A stretch of 64,000 nucleotides of DNA from JBICHN01 sp043101845 (GTDB lineage Bacteria > Planctomycetota > Phycisphaerae > Phycisphaerales > UBA5793). The DNA lies in assembly GCA_043101845.1 (NCBI GenBank), contig JBICHN010000002.1:806001-870000 (forward strand), read 5' to 3'. Both the position numbers and the translations under genes were made by a program. Under the pieces are notes generated by a model. It worked only from the letters and a program-made list of their open reading frames with translations, had not been told where the DNA came from and did no database searches. This document shows, in pieces, positions 25,046-34,000 of the stretch (the first letter of the stretch is position 1; each line of letters begins with the position of its first letter).

Positions 25046-26439
25046 GCGAAGTGCGGAGCCAGTTCCGACGCGAGTATGACCGCGAACTCACGCGGTTCCT
25101 CCGTCGCCGGTTCACCTGGCTGTGCGCGGCATGGCTCGGGCTCATCGTGTTCACCTCGACGGTGAGCGCCGTGGGATGGACATTCGCGCCCGGCGGGGGC
25201 CACTGGCCGATCGGCGAGACCCTCAAGGGCGTCGGTGGCGCCGTCATTCTCGGCTTCTGTCTTTTCTTCGTGCGCCGTCGCCAGCCGAGTCAGGCGCACA
25301 CGCTTCGCCTCGCGCACTGGATGCTCATCGCGATCTCCACGCTTGCGATCCTCGCATCACTCTTTCCGACCCTCGCGCTCAATGTGACGGTGTTCAGCGA
25401 TCCGTCGGTCGATTCGGGGCTGCAGAGCCTGTCGACGACGAATGTGATCACGAACCTCGCGCTCATGCATCTGCTCGTCTGCCTCTTCCTCCCGTGGTCG
25501 CCGCGCGAGGCCGCGTCGCCTCTGCTCGTAATCTATCCCATGTGGCTCGTCACGGCGCTCGTGCAGGATGGGTTCACCACGGCGATGGTGTTCAACGGAT
25601 TCGTCTTTGCGCCGATCGTCAACGCGATCGGCGTGCAGATCTGCCGAATGCGGCGCGAGCGATTCCGCGAGAAGGTGGAGATTCAGGCGCTGCGGCGACA
25701 TTTCCAGGAGTCCCGGCGTGAACTCTTCGACGCCCGGCAGATCCACGAGACCCGATTTCCCGGACCCATCCGCAACGGCGCCTTTCGATTGAACTACGAC
25801 TACGAGCCGATGCGACAGATCGGCGGCGACTTCCTGCACGCCCACACCGACCCCGAGGGACGGCTCCATGTCACGCTCATCGATGTGACCGGTCACGGCG
25901 TCGCCGCGGCGATAACGGTCAATCGACTCGACGGCGAACTGCGTCGTGTCTTCGGTGAGGATCCATCAATCAGTCCGGGCGAAGCGCTCACGCTCATCAA
26001 CCGCTACATCTTCCTCACCATGTCGAAGCACAGCATTTTCGCCACCGGAATCGCGTTGCGGCTCGCGCCGGACGGCCGCCTCGATTTCGCGAACGCCGGC
26101 CATCCGCCGGCCTTTGTCCGTCGTGCGGACGGTTCAGTCGAATCGCTCGACTCGACGACCTTCATGCTCGGCGCGGCGCCGCCTGACCTCTTCGATACGG
26201 AGACGAGAACGCTCGACCTCGCGCCCGGCGATTGCCTGATCGCCTACACCGATGGCGTTTGCGAGGCGACCGATTCACGCGGACGCCAGCTCGGCCTCGA
26301 CGGACTGACGCGCATCATCAATGGCTGGCGACGCGAGGCCGGCGTCGACCTGGTGCCGTTCATCCCGAACGCGGTCAAGGCGTACCGCGATGGTCGGGCG
26401 CAGGACGATGTGCTCGTCGCCACGGTCCAGCGATCGTGA
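25042..26439 (+). CDS. Membrane SpoIIE-type (PP2C) phosphatase, copy 2
   Basis: 465 residues, a paralogue of the preceding gene with the same plan: about six N-terminal membrane segments, a linker (RRHFQESRRELFDARQIHETRFPGP), then the phosphatase domain. Here the motifs are canonical: GGDFLHAHTD, LIDVTGHGVAAAITVNRLDGE, NAGHPPAFVRR, AYTDGVCEATD and AQDDVLVATVQ. Translation is coupled to copy 1 through ATGA. No anti-sigma factor or STAS-domain gene is adjacent, so the target is unknown; a heteromeric pair with copy 1 is plausible. Confidence 0.9.
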   Translation: MSEVRSQFRREYDRELTRFLRRRFTWLCAAWLGLIVFTSTVSAVGWTFAPGGGHWPIGETLKGVGGAVILGFCLFFVRRRQPSQAHTLRLAHWMLIAISTLAILASLFPTLALNVTVFSDPSVDSGLQSLSTTNVITNLALMHLLVCLFLPWSPREAASPLLVIYPMWLVTALVQDGFTTAMVFNGFVFAPIVNAIGVQICRMRRERFREKVEIQALRRHFQESRRELFDARQIHETRFPGPIRNGAFRLNYDYEPMRQIGGDFLHAHTDPEGRLHVTLIDVTGHGVAAAITVNRLDGELRRVFGEDPSISPGEALTLINRYIFLTMSKHSIFATGIALRLAPDGRLDFANAGHPPAFVRRADGSVESLDSTTFMLGAAPPDLFDTETRTLDLAPGDCLIAYTDGVCEATDSRGRQLGLDGLTRIINGWRREAGVDLVPFIPNAVKAYRDGRAQDDVLVATVQRS

Positions 26440-26456
26440 GCGCTGTCCGCCCGCCG

Positions 26457-26462
26457 TACAAT
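26457..26462 (+). promoter_or_regulatory. -10-like box TACAAT for the TPR gene
   Basis: TACAAT, 6 bases (GTCGCC), then ATG at 26469, with no SD. It lies just after the phosphatase stop, so the TPR gene may have its own leaderless promoter. Confidence 0.5.
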
Positions 26463-26468
26463 GTCGCC

Positions 26469-29075
26469 ATGCGTGTATGGCGGGTTCGATGTCGACCGAT
26501 CGTGATCAGCGGCGCGGCGCTCGTCGGCGCCGCTACGGCCGCAGCGCGAGCCACGGCGCTCCAACCGCTCGACGAACGCATTGACCGAGACGCGTTCATC
26601 AGCGGGCTCGCCGAATACGGTCTCGATGACCTGCTCGACGCCTACCTCGACGAGATCGGCGGCGACTTGGGCACGGTGCGCCTTGCTGAAGTCGCTCGCG
26701 CCCGCGGCGCCTACCGGAGCGCGTCGACCCGGGGAGAAGCGGAAGTGGCGCTCCACCGGCTGCTCGACGCCCATCGGGCGCTGCTCGACGCGGAATCGAC
26801 CGATCCGGAATACCCGATCCGCCAGGCGGACCTCGCGTTCGATCTGCTCTTCATCGCGTTGCGCCACGACGGGCTCGATGTCGAACTCGAGTTCGGTGTG
26901 CCGCGCGCCGGCGATATTGATCGCGCCTCGGCGTGGGCCGCGGAAGCCTGGCGGCTCGCCGACGACGCGCTCATCGGGGTGTCCGATCTCATTCTCGACC
27001 TCGAGGAAGATCCGGAATTCGCCAGCGACGCGGCGCTTCAGCAACGGCGACGCCGACTCGTGAGCGAAGAGCAGGGGCGTCGCCTGCCGTTTCTCTTTGA
27101 GGTCGCCCGCTACTGGGACGCGGTTCTCAACTCGGCCCCGGACGAACGACGCGAGAGACTGCTTGCGACGGCGTCTTCGCTGGACGCGATGCTCGCCGAC
27201 CTCGATGAGCCGTGGCGGTCGGAGGCGCGACTGTTCGCTACGCTCGCTCGCGGGCACGCGAGCGAAAGCGCCCCGCTCGACGACGGCGGATCGTGGTCGC
27301 GACCGCTCAATCGGTTGCGCGGGGCGCTACTCGAAGTCGATCGCGCGGCCGCCGACGGAGGATCACAGGCCGCGCTCGCGCGGCTCGATCAGTTGGCGCT
27401 TCAGAGCTGGATCACCAATGACCCGTTCGCGGCGCTCATCGTCGCCGACCAGGAGGTGCGCCAGCGGCTGGGTCAGCGTATTGGCGTCTGGCGTTTCGAC
27501 GGCGACTGGGACCGGCTCGTCTCCGCGGCGACGGCATACGACGAGTTCATCGAAGACCCGGCGATCGAACTTCCGCGTGAAGCGCGCGAGGCGCTCGTCA
27601 TGGATCGGCTCGCCCGGCTGACCCCGGCCGATGCGCCGCCCGAGTCGCTCCCGCCCATGCTCGTGGTCGCCCAGGCCGACCGCCTGCTGCGCGAGGGCGC
27701 CGACGCCTTGGTCGCCGTCGACCGTCTGCGCGCCTTGCTCGCGCGTGCGTCAACCGGAGCCCCGGAGCGCGACGCCTCGGCGTACGCCCGCGCTCTGCGG
27801 CTCCTCGCCGGCGAAGCGCTTCGCGTCGACGATCGACGCGAAGCCGCCGAGTTGCTTCTTCGTCTCGCGAGCGATTTTCCGACGCACGCCGCCGCGCCGG
27901 ACGCGGCGCGGTCCGCCGCGTCGATCGCACGATCGCTCTATCACGACGAACGCGATTCGGAGACGACAGACCTCTACCGCCGCGCCCTGACCGAGCTGAC
28001 CGACCGTTATTCCGCGGTCGAATCAATTGACGAATGGCTCTACGAGCGAGCCCGCCTGCTTCTCGATGAATCGCGACCGGACGAGGCGGGGAAGATCTTC
28101 GCTCGCGTCTCGCCCAGCGCGCGGCTCCACGCCGACGCCCAGTACCAGATCGCCCGTCTCGCCTACGAGTCCGCCGGCGCCGCGCCCGATCGGTACGAGG
28201 ATGCGCTTGAGCGTGTCGACGCGGCCCTTCGCGCCGTGCGCGGGAGCGTCACGAACGCGTCGGCCGACGAAGATCGCGCGCGAGATCTGCGCTACTACGA
28301 AGCCGCCCTTCAGGTGATGCGCGCCGGCGCGCTTCTCGAACTCGAGCGTATCGACGAGGCCCTCGAGACGGTCGACACCGTGACGAACGATCCGGACCTT
28401 CCGTCGGCCCTTGTCGCTGACGCGGTAAGTCTTCGCGTTCGCATCCAACGCGCTCGCGGGCAGTCGGACGCGTTGCTCGACGACCTTCGGGCGCTCGCGG
28501 ACCGGTCACCGGAGCGCGCGGCGCCGGCGATGCTCGACATCGCCCGCGAATGGCGCGATCGCGCGCGCGACCAATGGATCGCGGAGAACGAAGACGAAGC
28601 GCAGCGCCTTGCGAACGATCGCGTCGTCCCCGTGGCCCGCCTCGCCCTCGACACGCTCGAGCGCATGACGACACGCCCCGACCCGTCGCTCGCGACGAAC
28701 GGACGGCTTTACCTCGCCGACGGGCTGCTTCTCGCGGCGAGACCCGCCGAAGCGGCGCCGCACTACCGGGCGATCCTCACCGACCGTCCAAACTCCGCCG
28801 AGGCCGCGCTCGGTCTCGCCGATTCGCTCTACGGCGCCGGCGATCGCGCCGAGGCGATTCGCTGGTACAAGCGTGTCGCGCTGGGCCTGCGCGAGAACCG
28901 AAGCTGGATGTACTGGCACGCCGAACTACGCGCCCTGCAGATCCTCGACGAGGAGGGGCGGAACACGGACCAGATCTACCCGTATATCCAGCGTTTGCGA
29001 AGGGTCGATGACGACCTCGGCGGCGAGCGCTTCGCCCGTTCGTTCCGCGCGCTCGAGATTCGCCACGAGCCGTAA
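26469..29075 (+). CDS. Large TPR-repeat protein, probably exported
   Basis: 868 residues. The N-terminus (RCRPIVISGAALVGAATAAARATA) resembles a signal peptide. The rest is nearly all helical and Ala/Arg/Asp/Leu-rich, with tetratricopeptide-like units visible throughout, clearest near the C-terminus (NGRLYLADGLLLAARPAEAAPHYRAIL, AEAALGLADSLYGAGDRAEAIRWYKRVALGL). It would be a protein-interaction scaffold. Longer in-frame starts overlapping the phosphatase gene are rejected because the signal-like segment and -10 box sit at this ATG. It ends 5 bases before the convergent methyltransferase stop. Confidence 0.8.
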   Translation: MRVWRVRCRPIVISGAALVGAATAAARATALQPLDERIDRDAFISGLAEYGLDDLLDAYLDEIGGDLGTVRLAEVARARGAYRSASTRGEAEVALHRLLDAHRALLDAESTDPEYPIRQADLAFDLLFIALRHDGLDVELEFGVPRAGDIDRASAWAAEAWRLADDALIGVSDLILDLEEDPEFASDAALQQRRRRLVSEEQGRRLPFLFEVARYWDAVLNSAPDERRERLLATASSLDAMLADLDEPWRSEARLFATLARGHASESAPLDDGGSWSRPLNRLRGALLEVDRAAADGGSQAALARLDQLALQSWITNDPFAALIVADQEVRQRLGQRIGVWRFDGDWDRLVSAATAYDEFIEDPAIELPREAREALVMDRLARLTPADAPPESLPPMLVVAQADRLLREGADALVAVDRLRALLARASTGAPERDASAYARALRLLAGEALRVDDRREAAELLLRLASDFPTHAAAPDAARSAASIARSLYHDERDSETTDLYRRALTELTDRYSAVESIDEWLYERARLLLDESRPDEAGKIFARVSPSARLHADAQYQIARLAYESAGAAPDRYEDALERVDAALRAVRGSVTNASADEDRARDLRYYEAALQVMRAGALLELERIDEALETVDTVTNDPDLPSALVADAVSLRVRIQRARGQSDALLDDLRALADRSPERAAPAMLDIAREWRDRARDQWIAENEDEAQRLANDRVVPVARLALDTLERMTTRPDPSLATNGRLYLADGLLLAARPAEAAPHYRAILTDRPNSAEAALGLADSLYGAGDRAEAIRWYKRVALGLRENRSWMYWHAELRALQILDEEGRNTDQIYPYIQRLRRVDDDLGGERFARSFRALEIRHEP

Positions 29076-29080
29076 CGGCG

Positions 29081-29881
29081 TCAGCGCTTCCGAAGCACGA
29101 AATTGAAGTCACGGTGCTCGGGGCTGAGGTCGATCTCGCGCCACTGAAAATCGCAGGTCGCCGCAATCTCGAAGGGGGAGCGGTCGATGAGCGCGAGCCA
29201 TTCATCGAAGTCGTAACTTCGAAGGTCGTACACGCTTTCGAAGTAGCGCTCGCGCGTCGGGGTCGTCACGGTGATGTGGTTGATGATCCGCTCGCGACGC
29301 GTCCGCCGATTGGGCGGCTCGGCCATCATGAGATGGGTGATTTCGATCGATCCGCGTCGCGCCGTCCATCGCTCTTCTTCGTGGAAGCCGAGTTCGTAAT
29401 CCGCGAGATCGACGCCGACGACATAGAGGCCGCCCGCCTTGAGGGACGACGCCGTACGCTCGAGATGCGCGTCGACTTCGGCCTCGTCGAGCAGATGGCG
29501 AAAGGTGTTGATCGTATTGAACGCGAAGTCGAAGGCGTCGGGTCGTTCGAAGCTCGCCATGTCCGCCTCGACGACGGACGCCCGGAGTCCGGCGCGCTTG
29601 AGCCGGTCTTTCGCATAGCGCAGGCAGTGCGGGTTGATGTCGTAGCCGGTCGGGAGATAGCCACGCCGCGCGAGCAACAGGAGAAATCGGCCCGTGCCGC
29701 ACGCCGGCTCGAGCCAGCGGCGCCCGCCGCGGCCGAACCTCGTGTTCATTCGCTCGAGGCCGTCGACCTCTTTCGCCGTGCCCTCGGCGTGAAGGATGTC
29801 GTACCACTCGGGATGGTCGTAGAACGCGGTGGCGGTCGACGACGCCGATTCATCCTCTTCTCGGCGGGAGGAACCGGTCAC
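29081..29881 (-). CDS. Class I SAM-dependent methyltransferase
   Basis: 266 residues. AFYDHPEWYDILH is followed by SAM motif I WLEPACGTGRFLLLLARRGY at about 57-76, then GYDINPHCLRYAK and VEADMASFERPDAFDFAFNTINTFRHLLDEAE (motif IV region, split by eye). The family is the Methyltransf_25-like group; the substrate is unknown. The ATG overlaps the stop of the upstream WHy-like lipoprotein gene by 4 bases, so the two are co-translated. Confidence 0.85.
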   Translation of the reverse strand: MTGSSRREEDESASSTATAFYDHPEWYDILHAEGTAKEVDGLERMNTRFGRGGRRWLEPACGTGRFLLLLARRGYLPTGYDINPHCLRYAKDRLKRAGLRASVVEADMASFERPDAFDFAFNTINTFRHLLDEAEVDAHLERTASSLKAGGLYVVGVDLADYELGFHEEERWTARRGSIEITHLMMAEPPNRRTRRERIINHITVTTPTRERYFESVYDLRSYDFDEWLALIDRSPFEIAATCDFQWREIDLSPEHRDFNFVLRKR

Positions 29882-30369
29882 GGCGTCGAGAAGTCGGCCC
29901 GGCCGCTCGCGGAGAACGAGGCGGACGGAACGCGCACGCCGGTGTCGAACAGCGCCTCGGCGAGCGCGCCCGGCGCAATGTAGACGAGCTTGCCGCGGAT
30001 CGAGTAGGCGCGCTCTCCGTTCAGCGCGCCGCCCACCGACGAATGCGGAACGATCGCGGGCAGCACGATCGTCTGAGATCCCCGCGGCGGCATCGTGACC
30101 GCCGTCGATCGCTTCGACTCGAATACCTCGCGCCCGTCGATCGACACCCGGTACTCGAAGCGGCGCACCGGTGTCGCTTCATCGTTCGGATTCGAGAGTT
30201 CGACGCGAAACTCGAGCTTCGTCGCCTCGCTCGACTGATCGACCACTACCGGCGCCGCCACCGCGGCGCGCGGCCGATTGATTGTCGAACAGCCCGTCGA
30301 CGCGGACCACACGAAGCCGGCGACAACGCCAGACAGGACGAAACGGGGGAGCAGGCGTGCGATCTTCAT
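29878..30369 (-). CDS. Lipoprotein with LEA14/WHy-like domain
   Basis: 163 residues starting MKIARLLPRF. The signal peptide ends in a lipobox-like W-S-A-S-T-G-C with Cys27. The mature part, LEFRVELSNPNDEATPVRRFEYRVSIDGREVFE with later AVTMPPRGSQTIVLP, is the beta-sandwich pattern of LEA14/WHy domains. It is probably anchored to a membrane facing the periplasm; function unknown. The start is chosen for the signal peptide and because TACGCT sits 6 bases upstream. Confidence 0.75.
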   Translation of the reverse strand: MKIARLLPRFVLSGVVAGFVWSASTGCSTINRPRAAVAAPVVVDQSSEATKLEFRVELSNPNDEATPVRRFEYRVSIDGREVFESKRSTAVTMPPRGSQTIVLPAIVPHSSVGGALNGERAYSIRGKLVYIAPGALAEALFDTGVRVPSASFSASGRADFSTP

Positions 30370-30375
30370 GGGGGC

Positions 30376-30381
30376 AGCGTA
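30376..30381 (-). promoter_or_regulatory. -10-like box TACGCT for the WHy-like lipoprotein operon
   Basis: Minus-strand TACGCT, 6 bases, then ATG at 30369, with no SD. The same hexamer as at recJ. Confidence 0.4.
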
Positions 30382-30459
30382 TCCGCTCGGCGGTAAACCG
30401 TCGAGGGCCGGAGCCACGCGAGCGTGTTGGATTCGAAGGAGAAGCGTCGCAGCCGTTCG

Positions 30460-30903
30460 TTACTGGCCGGGGGCGAGCGTCATGAGCCAGGCGGACGAGC
30501 TCTGCGCCTCGCTCAGGATGTGCGTGTTCTGAATGTCGAGCATCTGATGCGTATAGGTCGACCAGTGCAGCGTAAGCCCGACGAGAATCGCCGTCGCGAT
30601 CCACGCGGCGACTTCACCCTGACGCAGGTGACGCACGAGCAGGATGAGCGAGACGCACGCGAACATCGAGCCGAACTTGAAGAGCAGGAGGCCGGCGAGA
30701 CTTCCCTGGCGGATGAGATACGCCGCGAGCGGGTTGAGCTCCTGCATTCCCGTCGATTTCAGGAAGGTCAGCGTCACGATGAGATCGCCCACGCTCAGGA
30801 GCAGAATGAGTCCGACGAGCAGGCAGACGCGCCGGGTTCGAGCCCGGACCGCCGGGTCGTTGCGGTCGATCTGAAATCGCTGACTGAGGTATCGCTCAAA
30901 CAT
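30460..30903 (-). CDS. DUF5658-like membrane protein
   Basis: 147 residues with three to four hydrophobic helices (VCLLVGLILLLSVGDLIVTLTFL, GLLLFKFGSMFACVSLILLV, AAWIATAILVGLTLHWSTYTHQ). The GMQELNPLAAYLI segment between the first two helices resembles the ELNPLA motif of the DUF5658 family, as I remember it. Function unknown. It lies on the minus strand upstream of the WHy lipoprotein gene but is separated from it by 90 bases, so may be separate. It is divergent from the PQQ-propeller gene. Confidence 0.65.
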   Translation of the reverse strand: MFERYLSQRFQIDRNDPAVRARTRRVCLLVGLILLLSVGDLIVTLTFLKSTGMQELNPLAAYLIRQGSLAGLLLFKFGSMFACVSLILLVRHLRQGEVAAWIATAILVGLTLHWSTYTHQMLDIQNTHILSEAQSSSAWLMTLAPGQ

Positions 30904-31015
30904 CGTTCATTCATCCACACCCTTGATGTCGCATTCGTCGGACAAACGCGACCGGATGTCGTACGAACTTCTCGAACAAACGCTAGCAACCCCAACCCGG
31001 GAACGGCGCGACCGG

Positions 31016-31021
31016 TATAGT
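31016..31021 (+). promoter_or_regulatory. -10-like TATAGT upstream of the PQQ-propeller gene
   Basis: TATAGT followed by TTG, 21 bases before ATG. Unlike the leaderless set it leaves room for a short leader. No -35 is recognised. Confidence 0.35.
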
Positions 31022-31042
31022 TTGAACCCGGCAGGTCGCCCC

Positions 31043-34000
31043 ATGAGAAAAACTACGACTCTTTATCGCTCTTGCAAGAAAAATCGCCTCTTGGTGATTT
31101 TCTTTGGTCTGTTCCTCCTCGCGACGGTCGCGGGCGGGTCGTCCGTGGTTCTCGGACAAGTGAACGGGGCGCCCGTCTACACCGACGACTCCCCGGAGGC
31201 CTGGCAGCTCTTCAGCCAGGCCGACGATCAGCGGCGCACGGGAAACCTGCCCGAGGCCGTACGGTTGTACCAGCGGTTGCTCGATGCGTTTCCTCGGCGA
31301 CTCATTCGATCCGAAGATGCGGCGGGACAGCGCGCCTTCGTGAATGTTCGTTCACGCGTCCACGAGGCGCTTCGCTCCGACGAGTCGTTGCTCGATCGCT
31401 ACCGGGAGATGCAGGACGACGAAGCGGCGCGACGACTCGAAATCGGTGACGCGGAACGCGTCGTGATGTCGCGCTTTCTCACGGCGCCCGGGCTCGCCGC
31501 GGGCGTGCAGGTCGCCGAGGCGCGTCTTCGCCGCGCTCAGTTCGACGGCGCCGCGCTGGTGCTCCGCGAACTCAGGAACCACTCGCTCATCGAGGCGCAT
31601 CCCGAACTCGCGCGGCGCGCTGCGGCGCTCGCGCTCATGGTCGGCGTCTACGGTCGCGACGAAGAAACCTGGACGCTCGGCGAAGAGTGGGCGAACGCGC
31701 TCAACGCGCCCGAACTCGTCGAACGATGGCGCGAGACGCGGGATGATTTTGAGCCGCCCGATCTCGCCGAGGGCGTCGGGCCGCGCGATGCGCTCGAGGA
31801 TCCCCGGCTCGACAGCGTCGGGCGCTCGCCCGTCTGGCGATATTACTTCGACCATCGTGAGCGCGCGTTCGGCGTCCGCCCGGAGGGTGGACGCGTCGAC
31901 CGCGCCCAGCGCGCCGCGAATCGCGAGTCCGGCGCCTATCTCAACATCTTTCCGACCGTGAGCGATCACCTCGTTCTCGTGAACGACGGCGTCAACATCG
32001 TCGCGCTCGATCGGTACGACGGTCGCGAGCGCTGGCGCTTCGCCCTCTACGAGAATGTGGATCCGGGATGGATCGAGGCGCTCCTCATCGACGCGCGGCA
32101 CACCTATGGCGTCGCCGAGCCGTGGGGCGTCGCGGCGCAGGGACGATTCGTGGTGGCGCCGCTCAAACAGCCCGATCCCGACCGGCTTCCCCATGGCCGC
32201 ACGGTGCTCAACGCGCTCGATCGAGAGACCGGCGAAGCGCTCTGGAGCGTGGCGCCCGACGAACTCGATCTCGAATTCGACGGCGCCGCGTTCGTCGGGC
32301 TTCCGATCATCCACGAAGGCCGCGTCTATTCGCTCGTCCGCAAGGGCGTCCAGCGACTCTTCAGCGATTACCTCGTCGCGCTCGAACTCGACACCGGCGC
32401 TCTCGCCTGGCGGCAGCATGTGGCGAGCGTCGGGCTCACTCCGACCGACAATTCGCTGCTCGCGACTCAGCCGTTGCTCCGCGAAGGCGTGCTGTACCTC
32501 TCGTCACCGCTGGGCGCCATCGCCGCGGTCGAGGCGACGACTGGACTCACCCGATGGCTCCGCGTGGCGCCGCCCGAAGATGAACTCGTAAGCGGCGAGC
32601 GGCCGCCCGCGTGGGACTTCGACACCGTCGCGTTGACCGAGGCCGGGCTCGTCGCGCCGGCGCCCGACCGGGAAAGTTTTCTCGTTCTCGATGCGGCGAC
32701 GGGCGAAGTCGAGCGCGAGATCTCGGCGAGCCGGTGGGGCGGACCCGGGTACCTCCTCGCGAATGCGGACGACCTCTTCGTGGTCGGCACGAACATCACC
32801 CGGATCAACGCGAACGACCTCGACGACATCGACGAGCGGATCGTCGAGTTCGAGCAGGGCGAGCGCCTCTTCGGACGCGCGCTCATCGGAGCCGATCGCC
32901 TCATCGTGCCCACGAATCAGGCGCTCCGTCTCCTCGATCCCTCGTCCGAGACGACGACCATCGATCGCGCGGAGATCGAAGAGCCCGGCAACCCGGTGGT
33001 CATCGGCGCCGAGGCGCTCATCGCGACCTCCGACGGCGTCGATTCGTATCTCCCGTACACCGTCGGCGCGCCGTCGCTGCGTCGTCGACTCGACGAGCGG
33101 CCAGACGATCCGCGTCCCGCGGTGAGCCTCGCCACGCTCGCGTTTCGACATCAGCGCTACGACGCGATCACACCCGCGGTCGACGAGGCGATTCAGATCA
33201 TCGAACGCGACCCGGTAAGCGTGACGAATCGGGACGCGCAGACACGCCTCTTCGCCACGCTTCTCGACATGGGCGCCGACCCGGGCCTTGTCGAATCGGA
33301 CATCGCGTCAGAGATCTTCCGTCGGCTCGATCTCATCGCGCGGTCCGCCGACCAGCGCGTCGCATTCCTGCTCGCGCACGGCGAGTATCTCGAGCGCCGG
33401 CGGGAGCTTGGCGCCGCGGTCGACGCGTACCAGACCATTCTGCAGACCCCCGCCCTCGCCGAGCAGAACTGGTCGAGCGCGGCGCGGCGGTTCCGCGCCG
33501 GCGTGGAAGCGACGCGTCGCCTGCGGGCGCTCATCGACCGCGACGGGCCGCAGGTCTACATCCTCTACGAAGAAGCGGCGCAACGGGAACTCAATGCGAC
33601 CCGCGCGTCCTCCGACTCGGCGACGCTGCTCGACTTCGCGGCGCGGTATCCACTTGCGACCGCTGCGCCCGAAGCGGTGACGCTCGCCGCCGACGAACTC
33701 CTCGCTGCGAACCAGACCGCGGCGGCGCTGGCGACGCTCCGGCGCGGCCTCGGATACGGACCCGGGCTCGATTCGCGCCGTCTCGTCGTCGGACGATTGC
33801 TCGAAACCCTGCGTGACCGTGGCCAGTCCGAGACGGCGCTCAATGTCGCGCGCCGTATCGAACGCGAATCCCCCGACTTCTCCGCGTCGTCCGTGGACGG
33901 ATTCGATCGTCCGATCGCGGAATGGGTGAACGCGCTCGAAACTTCGGTGCTCGAACGACATCGCGCGGCTCGACTCGGCGACATCAGCGACGAGCCGTAC

